From Flavobacterium sp. DG2-3 (GTDB taxonomy: Bacteria; Bacteroidota; Bacteroidia; Flavobacteriales; Flavobacteriaceae), in NCBI RefSeq assembly GCF_030730925.1, contig NZ_JAVAMB010000005.1, positions 124,001 to 188,000 on the forward strand: a stretch of DNA of 64,000 nucleotides. The letters run 5' to 3'. The position numbers and the translations under genes were made by a program. The notes under the pieces were generated by a model that saw nothing but the letters and a program-made list of their open reading frames with translations, made no database searches and was not told where the DNA came from. Every line of letters starts with the position of its first letter. Positions within the stretch are counted from its first letter, which is position 1. Below are positions 17,807 through 27,821 of the stretch, piece after piece.

Positions 17807-20800
17807 ATGACCCTAAAGTTATTAAAGAAAACGGCCATAATTATTTCAACCTTATTTTTGCTTTTAATAATTGTTCTGACAGTTGTACCTTATATATTCA
17901 AAGATGAAATAACAGCTAAATTGGAAAGTTTAGCTAATGAAAAACTAGACGCAGACGTGCGTTTTGATGAAATTGGACTTTCTGTTTTCAAACATTTTCC
18001 AGCTTTAACGGTTTATGCAAAAAATGTAAGTATCGTCAATAAAAAGAACCATTTTACAGCAAGAAATGTTGTAAAAGCAGATAGAGTATCAGCTGGTGTA
18101 AATTTTTACAGCTTAATAAAAGGCAGGATTGTTCTCGATGCTGTGTATTTGGATCAAGCAGATTTAAATCTTGAAATTGATCCTAAAGGGAATGCCAATT
18201 TTAATATTTTAAAACCCAGCACTTCTACCGATACAACCGAAACAGAATTTAATATTAAAAGGATTGTTATAAAGCAAACAAACATATCGTACAATGACAA
18301 AAGTGCCCTTTTAAAATTCAAGGTTCAGGATCTTAACTATAAAGGAATAGGAGATTTGAGTGCAGCACATTTTGATCTTGATTCTAAAGTAAAAATAAAA
18401 TCATTCGATTTCAGTTTAAACGGTGTTGATTACGTTCGTAGTAAACCGATCAATGCCGAAATTACCACTTATATAGATGCCAAAGCGCTTAAATTTAAGT
18501 TTGAGCGAAATGTCATTCGTATTAGAAATTTTCCATTTTCATTTAATGGATCTTTTGCATTTATAAAAGGAGGTTATGATTTTGATTTACGCATGCAGTC
18601 TAAAAATTCTACTTTAGAAGAAATGCTTTCGCTTGTGCCTCCAGCTTATGACAAATGGCGCGAACAAATGACCATTACGGGTAATATTGATTTTAGAATA
18701 TTGGCACGAGGCAAATACATGCAAGATCAGTCAGAGAAACCGGTTGTTTCTGGAGATTTGCAGATTAATAATGGTGCAATTGTTTATAAAAGAATTAAAG
18801 ATCCAGTAAAAGACATCAATATATCGGCTAAAGCGCAGGTCAGAGATTTAGATATCAATAAATTGAAATTTGATTTGGATAATCTGTCTTTTAATTTGGA
18901 TAAAAAGCAGACCGTAATTAATTTTCATTCAGAGGGTTTCAAAAAACTGAAAATCAAAACCGCTGTAAAAGCAGCTATAGATTTAGCAAAATTAAAAGAT
19001 GCTTTACATCTGAACGACCATGAGATTCGTGGAGAAGTAGCTCTAGATTTAAAAGCCGATGGTGTTTTTTTGAGAGACTTAGGTTTCAGTCCGCGTTTAA
19101 ATAAAATAGATACCATAATTAAAAGTATTCCTAAGTTTCAATTAAACGCAAGCTTGAAAAATGGATATCTGAAAAATATAAAGAAAACAGAGGCAGTAAA
19201 AAACGTAAATTTCAATTTGAGCTTAACAGCTAAAGACAGTATTTTACGCAACGTTTCGGGTAAAGTAACCAACTTGAATGCAGAGGCTCTGAATAATTTT
19301 GTCCACGGGCGCTTTGAGCTTCATAAATTATATCCTTTTACTGTAGACACAGAATTGGAGTCTAAAATTAATCTGGCAGAAGTGCATAAATTTTATCCAT
19401 TAGACAGCTTGGAGATTAAGGGAGATCTTAATTTAAAACTGAGTATGCATGGCATTTTAAACCGTAAGCAGAAAAAATATCCGTCATCAAAAGCAATCGT
19501 AAATATTAAAAATGGGTATTTAAAAATGCTTAAATACCCTAAAATACCGGTTGAAAATATAAACATAAATGCAACTGCCATAAGCCACAATGGAACTGGA
19601 GAAGATTTGAATGTAAAAATAGTGCCTGCGGAGTTTGTTCTGGCGGGATCACCGTTTAAAGTTCAGGGAGAAGTCACCAATCTATATGATTTAGTATATA
19701 ATATTAAAACTCAAGGCACTTTGGATGTTGGTAAATTAACCCAGATATTTCCGGTAAAAGATATGAGCATTTCAGGAGTTATCCAGACCAATCTGATCGC
19801 GAAAGGCTCTAAAAAAGATATAGAGGCTAAAAACTACGGGAATATTAAAAATGGAGGAAAACTAGAAGCTAAAAATGTAGTGATCAAAAGCGCCATGTTT
19901 CCAGAACCATTTGAGGTTTCTAAAGGAACATTTAAGTTCTTTAAAGACAAAATGCGTTTTGAAGAATTCAATCTTACTTATGGCAAATCAGATGTTGTGC
20001 TAAACGGTTATATCCATAACGTATTGCGCTATCTATTTAATAGAAAGCATTTAAGGGAGTCCAACGAAAAACTTAAGGCAGATATTGAACTTTTCAGTAA
20101 CCAGATTGACGCCAATGAGTTTTTTGATATGATTGCCAAATATACAGATCAGAAAGCGGAAGAAGAAACCCTGCAGCAAACAGATTCTGCTGCTGTTAAG
20201 GCAATTTCTAAAAACCCCACAGCGAAAAACAAAAACTACGTTATCAGGATACCAAGCACAGCCGATCTGAAAATTGCAGCAAAAGTAAATAACCTTCAGT
20301 TTGATACGTATAAGATTAAAGATTTTATAGGAACTCTGGCGGTTAATGACCGAAAAATTAAGATAACAGAAGCTGCTTTTAGTATGGCAGGCACCAAAAT
20401 TGAAATGTCAGGAGAATATAAAGCTCTGCATAGGCGTTTGGCTAAATACAATGCGAATTTTAAAGCCAGCAATTTTGATATCCAGCGCGCTTATGCAGAG
20501 ATTCCGATCTTTGCTGAATTGGTTAGTATGGCTAAGGATGCTTACGGTTTGGTTTCGGTTGATTACCAGCTTGGAGGCAATATCGATCAGAATATGGATA
20601 TTGATTTTAAATCTATTGATGGTGAAGGAACGCTGACTTTGGAAGATATTAAATTTAAAAATTTTAAACTTTTAAACCATGTAGCGAAGAAAGCCGCTGC
20701 TGCCGACTTGGAAAAAGCTTCATTTAATAAAATTGCAATTCATTCCGCTATAAAGAATAATGTGATGACAATTACTCCTACAACTATGAAAATGGCGGGA

Positions 20801-21052
20801 TTTAGGGGCAAACTCGAGGGGCAGGTTACTATGGATGGAAAAATAAACGTCGGGTTTCGTTTAGGATTGCCGCCAATGGGGCTTATAAATGTTCCGATGA
20901 AAATTACGGGTACCGCAGATGATTTTGAAATTTCGACAGGTAAATTTAAAGAAGATGAAACCTTTGCAGAAGAAAGTGAACTTAAAAATCTGAAGCCAGA
21001 ATATCGTAGAAACAGAGTGAAAGATACTTTAAGTTTATCTGAAACAAAATAA
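17807..21052 (+). CDS. AsmA-family envelope protein
   Basis: 1081 residues. One N-terminal membrane anchor (~8-28) is followed by a long repetitive beta-strand body with an AsmA N-terminal domain (~30-170) and an AsmA C-terminal domain (~840-1010, ending GLPPMGLINVPMKITGT). AsmA/TamB-like proteins form hydrophobic grooves that bridge the periplasm and help phospholipid transport to, or assembly of, the outer membrane. The charged C-tail (EDETFAEESELK) lies outside the fold. It has a single-gene layout with gaps of 188 and 159 bases to its neighbours. Confidence 0.88.
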   Translation: MTLKLLKKTAIIISTLFLLLIIVLTVVPYIFKDEITAKLESLANEKLDADVRFDEIGLSVFKHFPALTVYAKNVSIVNKKNHFTARNVVKADRVSAGVNFYSLIKGRIVLDAVYLDQADLNLEIDPKGNANFNILKPSTSTDTTETEFNIKRIVIKQTNISYNDKSALLKFKVQDLNYKGIGDLSAAHFDLDSKVKIKSFDFSLNGVDYVRSKPINAEITTYIDAKALKFKFERNVIRIRNFPFSFNGSFAFIKGGYDFDLRMQSKNSTLEEMLSLVPPAYDKWREQMTITGNIDFRILARGKYMQDQSEKPVVSGDLQINNGAIVYKRIKDPVKDINISAKAQVRDLDINKLKFDLDNLSFNLDKKQTVINFHSEGFKKLKIKTAVKAAIDLAKLKDALHLNDHEIRGEVALDLKADGVFLRDLGFSPRLNKIDTIIKSIPKFQLNASLKNGYLKNIKKTEAVKNVNFNLSLTAKDSILRNVSGKVTNLNAEALNNFVHGRFELHKLYPFTVDTELESKINLAEVHKFYPLDSLEIKGDLNLKLSMHGILNRKQKKYPSSKAIVNIKNGYLKMLKYPKIPVENININATAISHNGTGEDLNVKIVPAEFVLAGSPFKVQGEVTNLYDLVYNIKTQGTLDVGKLTQIFPVKDMSISGVIQTNLIAKGSKKDIEAKNYGNIKNGGKLEAKNVVIKSAMFPEPFEVSKGTFKFFKDKMRFEEFNLTYGKSDVVLNGYIHNVLRYLFNRKHLRESNEKLKADIELFSNQIDANEFFDMIAKYTDQKAEEETLQQTDSAAVKAISKNPTAKNKNYVIRIPSTADLKIAAKVNNLQFDTYKIKDFIGTLAVNDRKIKITEAAFSMAGTKIEMSGEYKALHRRLAKYNANFKASNFDIQRAYAEIPIFAELVSMAKDAYGLVSVDYQLGGNIDQNMDIDFKSIDGEGTLTLEDIKFKNFKLLNHVAKKAAAADLEKASFNKIAIHSAIKNNVMTITPTTMKMAGFRGKLEGQVTMDGKINVGFRLGLPPMGLINVPMKITGTADDFEISTGKFKEDETFAEESELKNLKPEYRRNRVKDTLSLSETK

Positions 21053-21211
21053 TAAAGGACTTTAAAGCACTATAAATTTTGTTTGGTCTTACTTTGATAA
21101 TTGTTTATATTTAATAAAGTAGACGAAATATCAAAAGTTGAAATTAGTTTAAACAACGACTAAAGCGATTATGATTCAAGTAAAAGTTTATCTGAAATCC
21201 ATTATTTTTTT

Positions 21212-21898
21212 ATGAAAACAAAATCAGATTTTGAAAGAGAAAAGGAGCTTGCCGCCAAAGAAGCGGTAAAACTTATCGGAGATAATATGATCGTTGGTCT
21301 GGGAACAGGTTCGACCGCATATTATGCTATAATGGAAATAGGACAGAGAGTTAAAGAAGGACTAAAAATTAAAGCGGTGCCAACTTCAGAGGAAACGGAA
21401 AAATTGGCAGCTTCTCTAAATATAGAATTGATTGATATAAAAACGGTCGATGCAATTGACTTGACAATTGACGGTGCCGATGAATTTACCTCTGAGTTAA
21501 TGATGATTAAAGGCGGGGGCGGGGCACTTTTTCGAGAGAAAATAGTGCTTTCTCTTACCAAAAAGAAAATTATTATTTCTGATTCTTCTAAAAAAGTGGA
21601 AATGCTAGGGAAGTTTAAAGTGCCTGTTGAAGTAGTGCCATTTGCTGCAAATTATGTGCTGAAGCAGATTGCATCTAAAGGTGGAAGTAGCGAGTTAAGG
21701 ATGAAAGACGGCAGAGAATTTCTAACCGATCAAGAGAATTACATTATTGATGCGGACTTCGGACTGATAGATGATCCCAAGACTTTGTCGACATTACTAA
21801 ATGGCATTGAGGGAGTACTTGCCCACGGACTTTTTATAGAATTGGCCGATCAAATAATTATGGGTGACGGTGATACTGCAATAGTTTTTGAGAAATGA
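21212..21898 (+). CDS. rpiA: Ribose-5-phosphate isomerase A
   Basis: 228 residues. Interconverts ribose-5-phosphate and ribulose-5-phosphate in the pentose phosphate pathway. The family motifs are complete: GLGTGSTAYYAI (~29-40, phosphate loop), TIDGADE (~85-91, catalytic Asp) and KGGGGALFREK (~97-107, with the catalytic Glu). Full length. Cytoplasmic. Confidence 0.97.
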   Translation: MKTKSDFEREKELAAKEAVKLIGDNMIVGLGTGSTAYYAIMEIGQRVKEGLKIKAVPTSEETEKLAASLNIELIDIKTVDAIDLTIDGADEFTSELMMIKGGGGALFREKIVLSLTKKKIIISDSSKKVEMLGKFKVPVEVVPFAANYVLKQIASKGGSSELRMKDGREFLTDQENYIIDADFGLIDDPKTLSTLLNGIEGVLAHGLFIELADQIIMGDGDTAIVFEK

Positions 21899-22055
21899 AG
21901 CTGACATTTCTAAATGGATAAATTCTTTTACTTTTATCTATGACAGCATAAGATTTTGAAATCATTTCCATTTCTGTATTACGCATTATTATGCTAATTT
22001 TATATGCATTTAAAAATAGACAGATTATTTTATTAAAATTTCGAAAACAAATACT

Positions 22056-22547
22056 ATGGAAAATTTGAAGAAAGCCTATATAGCTGGAGGATGTTTCTGG
22101 GGCATGGAAGACCTATTTAGGGTGCGTCCTGGAGTTGTAGATACCGAAGTGGGGTACATAGGAGGGAATAATGAAAATCCGACCTACGAAAATCACCCAG
22201 GTCATGCCGAAGGAATTGAAATTACATACGATACACGCGAAACTTCTTTTAAAGAGTTGCTAGATTACTTTTTCCGTGTGCATGATCCAACAACAGTCGA
22301 CAGACAAGGAAATGACAGAGGATCAAGCTACAGATCGGCTCTATTTATTCAGAACGAAGAAGAGAAACAAACTGCAGAAGAAGTGATCAAAATAGTAGAC
22401 GATTCTGGAAGATGGAATGGACCTGTTGTAACACAGCTGGAGCCTATTGCGAAGTTTTGGCCTGCCGAAGACTATCATCAAGACTATTTGGTTAAAAAAC
22501 CAGACGGCTATACGTGTCATTTTGAGAGATTCGGGACGTTTTTATAA
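22056..22547 (+). CDS. msrA: Peptide-methionine (S)-S-oxide reductase MsrA
   Basis: 163 residues. Reduces the S epimer of methionine sulfoxide in oxidised proteins. The catalytic Cys13 sits in the invariant GGCFWG motif, and the [27 protein letters not shown] and EDYHQDYL motifs are all present. There is no C-terminal resolving-Cys extension and no signal peptide, so a cytoplasmic one-domain enzyme without a fused MsrB. A terminator follows 34 bases after the stop. Confidence 0.97.
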   Translation: MENLKKAYIAGGCFWGMEDLFRVRPGVVDTEVGYIGGNNENPTYENHPGHAEGIEITYDTRETSFKELLDYFFRVHDPTTVDRQGNDRGSSYRSALFIQNEEEKQTAEEVIKIVDDSGRWNGPVVTQLEPIAKFWPAEDYHQDYLVKKPDGYTCHFERFGTFL

Positions 22548-22581
22548 ACGGAATAACATTCATTACATAATCAAAATAATC

Positions 22582-22618
22582 AAAGCTGTACGGATTAAAG
22601 ATCTGCACAGCTTTTTTT
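22582..22618 (+). terminator. Rho-independent terminator after msrA
   Basis: AAAGCTGT (22582-22589) pairs with ACAGCTTT (22607-22614) and runs into a stretch of T. The 17-base loop is rather long. Confidence 0.7.
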
Positions 22619-22664
22619 ACGTTTATGATTAAAGTTGATCTGAATTGTGATTAGTGAAAAGCAA

Positions 22665-22928
22665 CTAATTTCTGATTGTTAGATTTAGAGTACTTGAATC
22701 TGTTGCTTGATCCAGTATGATCAGATTAATATCAGATAGGAAGAGTAATGCGTTCATTATGCGGGTGTGCTGCACTTTTTCTGCCACAGGATTTTCGGTT
22801 GAAAAGGGCTCTCCGCCTCCAGATAGGAAAAGAATGATGCATAATTCTTCAAAAGGCACTAAGCGGCCTTGGTTCAAACAGATGTATTTATAGATTTGGG
22901 CAGGCAGACGGTAGGAATTGACAGTCAT
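22665..22928 (-). CDS. Hypothetical small protein
   Basis: 87 residues, not recognised. It reads as a plausible compact alpha/beta protein (VNSYRLPAQIYKYICLNQ start, LLFLSDINLIIL near the end) with no signal peptide or membrane span. It lies 72 bases downstream of another small minus-strand gene and may be co-transcribed with it. The opposite-strand frame here looks less protein-like. Confidence 0.55.
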   Translation of the reverse strand: MTVNSYRLPAQIYKYICLNQGRLVPFEELCIILFLSGGGEPFSTENPVAEKVQHTRIMNALLFLSDINLIILDQATDSSTLNLTIRN

Positions 22929-23000
22929 AACAAGCTTTTATTTTATATACGAGAACTGCCCAAATTTGGTTTTAATCTATCTTTAGTCTTCAGATTCCGC

Positions 23001-23222
23001 CTAATAGTAACTCTGCTCCAAATACGGATCGTAGATGTCAGTATCCCACTCTCTGTCATTAAAGTCATCGGCAAATTCTTCATCTGGATCTGGATCAAGA
23101 ATGCTCTCGTTTCCGCGAGCGTCAATGCTGTCGCCTGATAAAAATTCGCAGTCAAAATCTGGTTCGTCGTTAGGTCTGTTATATAAGGAAGTTATATTGT
23201 GTGATAATTGTGATGGCTTCAT
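23001..23222 (-). CDS. Hypothetical acidic small protein
   Basis: 73 residues, very rich in Asp and Glu in its second half (DPDPDEEFADDF, then DTDIYDPY), with no Lys after residue 2. Probably disordered and cytoplasmic. Family not recognised. Overlapping frames on both strands (22943-23155 minus, 23035-23247 plus) lack this compositional order. It leads the 87-residue gene in a likely two-gene unit. Confidence 0.5.
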   Translation of the reverse strand: MKPSQLSHNITSLYNRPNDEPDFDCEFLSGDSIDARGNESILDPDPDEEFADDFNDREWDTDIYDPYLEQSYY

Positions 23223-23725
23223 ATTGTATTTAGTTACTGGTTTATAATGATTTATTGTAATCCAAAAATAGATAGACCAAGAACGTTTTAAATTACAGAA
23301 TTATGTGGGGTTTTTATATAATTTTAAATGATAAGCAATGAGCGGAAATATTTCTATTCCTGATTCTGAAGTTGTTATAAATTAAGTATTTCTACCTTTT
23401 TATAGAGTGCTATACCGCAAGCATTCAGCAAATTATTTATGATTGTACTAAAACTTTAGGGTTAAAAAATGGTTTCATTTTATAATTTGCAACATCATTG
23501 AACCCGTTTCTTTAGCCCAAAATGTTTTTGTAGGATAACTTTGGGTCAGATAGATTTAGCATAATCCTTAAAAGCCCATGCCATGAAAGCAGTTTTAGAT
23601 TTTTTATCAAATCTGACTTTTAAAGCTTCTAGAAAAAGTGAATATCAAATAGGATTGATTCTATCTAATTAGACTAGAAACCCAAAGTAAAACAAATCAT
23701 TTATTGTAAATTAAAATTAGAAATT
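23223..23725. other. Intergenic region before the porin-like gene
   Basis: About 500 AT-rich bases between divergent genes. The only coding candidate is a 29-codon frame at 23583-23672, too short and unlike any family I know, so it is not called. No repeat or hairpin stands out. Confidence 0.5.
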
Positions 23726-24373
23726 ATGAAAAAGTATCTTTTATTAACTGTTGTTTTTTCCTTTTCATTGACGCTGTCGGCGCAAAGTGCCCAGTCGTTT
23801 TTGCTTAATCTTTACGGAGGTTATACCTTTTCTGATAAAGTAGATTTTGATCGCTCATACGCACGAGTAGAAGATGGCTTTGAGTATGGTATAGGTTTGG
23901 AATATTTTATAATGGATAACGCTTCTGTAGAATTAAAATATAATAGGCTTGATACCAAAATGCCATTGTATACAAAGATTGCTTTAGATGGTGGAATTGC
24001 ACCTGGAACTCAGGTAAACGCTGGAGATGATAAAGGGGCTATTAATTACATATTAGCCGATTATACATACTATTTCGGAGCCAGTTCTCAAAAGGCGCTT
24101 CCGTTTCTAGGTGCAGGTTTAGGAGTTGCAATTCTTGAATCGCCAAATAGTGGTAATGGGACTTATTTTGCATGGGAAGTTAAGGCTGGTGTAAAAGTAA
24201 AAACCAATTCGCCTCTTTCAATTAACCTTCATGCGTATCTGCAATCTATGTCTGCTGCTGTTGGATATGATTACTATTGGGACTACTATTGGGGACCAGT
24301 AGAAGTTGCTGATTATGCCTCAACCTTTCAATTTGGATTAGGAGCGGCGATTAGTTATGATTTTAGTAAGTGA
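23726..24373 (+). CDS. Outer-membrane beta-barrel protein, porin-like
   Basis: 215 residues. Signal peptide (MKKYLLLTVVFSFSLTLSAQ), then alternating aromatic/hydrophobic strands with turns, ending SYDFSK, as expected for an 8-strand OmpA/OmpW-like barrel. No peptidoglycan-binding domain follows. Aromatic-rich segment YDYYWDYYWG near residue 180. Function unknown beyond outer-membrane location. Monocistronic. Confidence 0.8.
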   Translation: MKKYLLLTVVFSFSLTLSAQSAQSFLLNLYGGYTFSDKVDFDRSYARVEDGFEYGIGLEYFIMDNASVELKYNRLDTKMPLYTKIALDGGIAPGTQVNAGDDKGAINYILADYTYYFGASSQKALPFLGAGLGVAILESPNSGNGTYFAWEVKAGVKVKTNSPLSINLHAYLQSMSAAVGYDYYWDYYWGPVEVADYASTFQFGLGAAISYDFSK

Positions 24374-24450
24374 TAACAATACATAAAATATAAGAGCTAA
24401 GGTTATTTAATGAATTATCTTGGCTCTTTTTAATTTAGAATATATTACAA

Positions 24451-26448
24451 TTAATAATTCTCTTTTTGAAGATCCTTAATTATTTCATGAACGCTACAGT
24501 ATATAATATCCAAATGATCTGCAGTTTCGGCTGTGAATTTTTTGGCAATGGCTTCTCTTTCTACAGCTTTAAGATCCATACTTAGCCCTTCTAAAAGAAA
24601 GAGATGTAGCCAAAGCTGAAGCTGTTCTGCAGTTTGAAGCACGGCATTATAGTCACCGCGTTTTACAGCGTTTTGGAGTTCTTCGAGTTCTGAGGGCGCT
24701 TTTTCTATGAATTGAGAAGTAACCTCTTTTTTCCAGCCTGGTTTCTGGCGATCGGTTTGTTCTATTTGTGATAAATCAGCTTTTGGGCGGCGCATCGGAC
24801 GGCGTTCTTTTCTAATAACCGTTTTAATAGCCTCCAAAAGTTCATACTGTTTAAAAGGTTTCGGCACATAACCATCCATTCCCGCATTAAAACAGCGATC
24901 TTGTTCACCAGCAAGAGAATGTGCTGTCATAGCGATGATCGGAATAGCATTGTTCATTTCTCTACGAATAAATTCTGTTGTCTGATAACCGTCGCGTACT
25001 GGCATCTGTAAATCCATTAGCACCAGATCATATTTTTTATTCGAAAGCATTTCAATACCTTGATCGCCATTTTCGGCAGTATCGATTTCAAATCCGAAAC
25101 CTTCAATTACATTCTGAGCTAGTTTTTGATTCAGACGATTGTCCTCGCAGAGCAGAATACTAAGCTTTCCAAGATCGTTGACAGGTTTAATTTCTGCTTG
25201 TACGTTCTCGTTTAATGCTTTTTTGTAAGCAATAGTAAAAAAGAATTCCGATCCGCGTCCTTCTCGGCTTTTAACCTCGATTTCCGAATCGTGAAGTTCT
25301 GTAAGCTGTTTTACAATGCTGAGTCCAAGTCCTGTACCTCCAAATTTTCGGGTCGTACTTTCTTCAGCTTGTGTAAAACGTTCAAAAATAGTGTCTAAAT
25401 ATTCTTCGGGTATTCCAATGCCGGTGTCTTTTACAGAGAAGCGAATCAGGTAGTTATCAGCGGTTTCTCCCGTTTTTTTTACGGAAATGGTCACTTCACC
25501 TTCAGTTGTAAATTTCAATGCGTTTCCAGCTAAATTGACGAGTATCTGATTGAGCCTTCCTTGGTCACCAGCAATCATTACCGGCAGATCTGCATCTAAA
25601 TACAGATTAAATTCGACCCCTTCGGTTACCTTTACTTTAAGTAAATCGTAGATATGTCTTAGGGCTTTCGGTAAATCAAATGGCTGTAATTCTAAAGTAA
25701 GACCTCCAGATTCAATTTTAGAAAGATCCAAAATGTCATTTACGATAAGCAACAGGTTTTCTCCAGCAGTTTGCACATCCTGCACAAAGCTGCGCTGTTC
25801 TTGATCCAGTCTAGTACCCGAAAGCAGTTCGGTAAAACCGATAACGGCATTTAACGGAGTACGGATTTCATGACTCATGTTGGCCAGAAAGTTTTCTTTG
25901 GCTGCAACTGCTTGCTCGGCTATTTTTTTCTGGCGTGCAAGCTCATTATTCTTCGTTCCGAGCTCCAAAGTGTTGATTACATGTCGAGCCACGATTTTAA
26001 GTGCATTTCGCTGGCTCTCATTTAGTTTTTTTGGCATGTGGTCTGCCGCGCACAAAACTCCTATATGGTAGCCGTCTGGAGTGGTAAGAGGTACTCCAGC
26101 ATAGAAGCGTATTTTAAAGCCGCCTGTTACATTGGGGTCATCTTTGAAGCGTTCGCTTAGTAGCGTGTCAGGAATTTCTACCAGTTCTGAATCCATGATC
26201 GTATAACGGCAAAAAGTAATCTCTCGTGGGACTTCAGAAACGCCCAATCCAATTTCAGATTTGAACCATTGGCGACTCTCATCAATAAAAGAAATATAAG
26301 CAATAGGAACTCCGCAAATGTACGAGACAAGCGCTGTAGCATCGTCAAAGGCATTATCAGGAAGTGTGTCCAGAATGTTATAGCGCTTTAAGGCATCAAG
26401 ACGCTCAGCTTCATTATGAGGAATTACTGGTAGTGGGGCAGTATTCAT
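24451..26448 (-). CDS. GAF-domain hybrid histidine kinase with receiver and degenerate Hpt end
   Basis: 665 residues, cytoplasmic, no membrane span. A GAF sensor domain (~20-160), a short coiled coil, HisKA with His193 in NMSHEIRTPLN, HATPase with N, G1 (DTGIGIP) and G2 (GGTGLGLSI) boxes (~290-405), and a receiver (~428-545) with phosphoacceptor Asp479 in VLMDLQMPV. A helical tail (~575-660) matches the Hpt fold, but the phosphoacceptor His of the AHxLK motif is Glu608 (TAEQLQ). Signal would enter through GAF and pass internally to Asp479; onward transfer needs another Hpt or a direct output. No response-regulator gene is adjacent. Confidence 0.92.
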   Translation of the reverse strand: MNTAPLPVIPHNEAERLDALKRYNILDTLPDNAFDDATALVSYICGVPIAYISFIDESRQWFKSEIGLGVSEVPREITFCRYTIMDSELVEIPDTLLSERFKDDPNVTGGFKIRFYAGVPLTTPDGYHIGVLCAADHMPKKLNESQRNALKIVARHVINTLELGTKNNELARQKKIAEQAVAAKENFLANMSHEIRTPLNAVIGFTELLSGTRLDQEQRSFVQDVQTAGENLLLIVNDILDLSKIESGGLTLELQPFDLPKALRHIYDLLKVKVTEGVEFNLYLDADLPVMIAGDQGRLNQILVNLAGNALKFTTEGEVTISVKKTGETADNYLIRFSVKDTGIGIPEEYLDTIFERFTQAEESTTRKFGGTGLGLSIVKQLTELHDSEIEVKSREGRGSEFFFTIAYKKALNENVQAEIKPVNDLGKLSILLCEDNRLNQKLAQNVIEGFGFEIDTAENGDQGIEMLSNKKYDLVLMDLQMPVRDGYQTTEFIRREMNNAIPIIAMTAHSLAGEQDRCFNAGMDGYVPKPFKQYELLEAIKTVIRKERRPMRRPKADLSQIEQTDRQKPGWKKEVTSQFIEKAPSELEELQNAVKRGDYNAVLQTAEQLQLWLHLFLLEGLSMDLKAVEREAIAKKFTAETADHLDIIYCSVHEIIKDLQKENY

Positions 26449-26657
26449 AATACAGAAAATTAATCATAAAGATAGAAATAGCTGACGATGAGTTCTTTAT
26501 ATTCTTATCTGATGCTGTTATATAATTTACAGCTTCTTACTAATTATGAATTTTAAAATACATTATAAGTTATCGAATGTAGTAAAGATGTATTTCATTC
26601 AAAAAAAATAGGAAAAGGATGAGCATTTTTATATATTTAATTAATAAAGCTGATTTA

Positions 26658-27269
26658 ATGAAAAACAAAATTATAAATTTTAGCTTATTCCAAAAGCTGT
26701 TTTGTGACAGCCGTTACGGAGTCATTCTATTTGTTCTGATTTTATTTTCTTCTTGCGCAAAAGAGATTTATCAAAAAGCAGATTATACTTTTTACGATCA
26801 AAATTTTAAGCTTGACAATTCCACTTCGTTGAGAACAGATGGTGTTTATGTGTTGAAATCCATTTGGACAGATGAAGATGGCGGTAAGCTCAAACAGCCT
26901 GAAGATCATCGTTTCTATAAATTTTATCCGACTGGACAATGCAATCTGACATTGGATTCTTCCTTTAAAATAAAAACAGAAAAGGATTATACTGATGTAA
27001 TAAGTAAGGATTTCGTTAAGCAGAAAAGAACACTTTTCCAAGCGTATTACAAGCTCAGTGGAGACAGAATTGTAATAGAGAGCAGAGTAGTTCAACGACG
27101 TCAGTTTGCCTATAAATATGGCTATGTTAAAAATGACAGTTTAATCATTGTTAAAGCAGGAACTCACGGCAAAGGAACTTTTGCTGACTCCAATTTCCCT
27201 TCCTATTATAAAGAATATTATGTATTTAAGCCATTGGCTCTGCAAAATGAAAAACAGCCGCAATGGTAG
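26658..27269 (+). CDS. Hypothetical lipoprotein
   Basis: Not recognised. From the ATG at 26658 it is 203 residues, with a hydrophobic stretch and a lipobox (LILFSSCAKE), so a lipid-anchored envelope protein. An upstream in-frame ATG at 26619 would add 13 residues before the signal, which is less likely. A beta-rich body follows, with no catalytic motif seen. First of three consecutive small lipoprotein genes (gaps of 39 and 27 bases), probably one operon. Confidence 0.7.
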   Translation: MKNKIINFSLFQKLFCDSRYGVILFVLILFSSCAKEIYQKADYTFYDQNFKLDNSTSLRTDGVYVLKSIWTDEDGGKLKQPEDHRFYKFYPTGQCNLTLDSSFKIKTEKDYTDVISKDFVKQKRTLFQAYYKLSGDRIVIESRVVQRRQFAYKYGYVKNDSLIIVKAGTHGKGTFADSNFPSYYKEYYVFKPLALQNEKQPQW

Positions 27270-27308
27270 CAATTATAGCTATTTAAAGTTAACTCAATTG
27301 ATTTAGAT

Positions 27309-27794
27309 ATGAAAATACGATTCAATTTAAACTCCATTCTCAAAAAAGTCAGTACTTTAATGCTACTGATTTTGTTTGCAAGTTGCTCACACCAAGAACC
27401 AGATTTTATTGTTAAAGGAGATTCCGCTTTACTTAAAGATGTCAAAGTGAATATCGAAATGATTAGAGACAAACAGACTAAAATAGCCACGGCTTTTTAT
27501 AATGGAAGTTCTTATGCTGTTGATAATGATGATGTATTGCGTTATAAAATATATGTGTCGTATCAGGATAAATATTTCAATACCATTGAAATGGATAATC
27601 TGCATGACAAAATTAAAGGAAAACCATTAAATGAAATTACTGTTGTGAAGAAAGACAATAAAATTATGGTTTCTTATAAAGGAATAGAAGAGAGCAGTGG
27701 CAGTGAAAGCAAAGAACTTCTTGTGGATGAAGTTTTTTTTGCTTCTAATGATGTGCAAGAACAAAAACAGAAATTTATTGATTTTTATAAATAA
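27309..27794 (+). CDS. Hypothetical lipoprotein
   Basis: 161 residues. Lipobox LFASCSHQE at about residue 25, preceded by a basic then hydrophobic signal sequence. The body is mixed alpha/beta and charged, with no motif recognised. It sits between two other lipoprotein genes with short gaps. Confidence 0.7.
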   Translation: MKIRFNLNSILKKVSTLMLLILFASCSHQEPDFIVKGDSALLKDVKVNIEMIRDKQTKIATAFYNGSSYAVDNDDVLRYKIYVSYQDKYFNTIEMDNLHDKIKGKPLNEITVVKKDNKIMVSYKGIEESSGSESKELLVDEVFFASNDVQEQKQKFIDFYK

Positions 27795-27821
27795 TGACCA
27801 AATCCAATTAGAAATTAAAAC

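Noticed and set aside
22869..23247. Two plus-strand frames over the small minus-strand genes
   Set aside because: The minus-strand readings have more protein-like composition (acidic tail, compact alpha/beta protein) and form a plausible two-gene unit; this is a preference, not proof.
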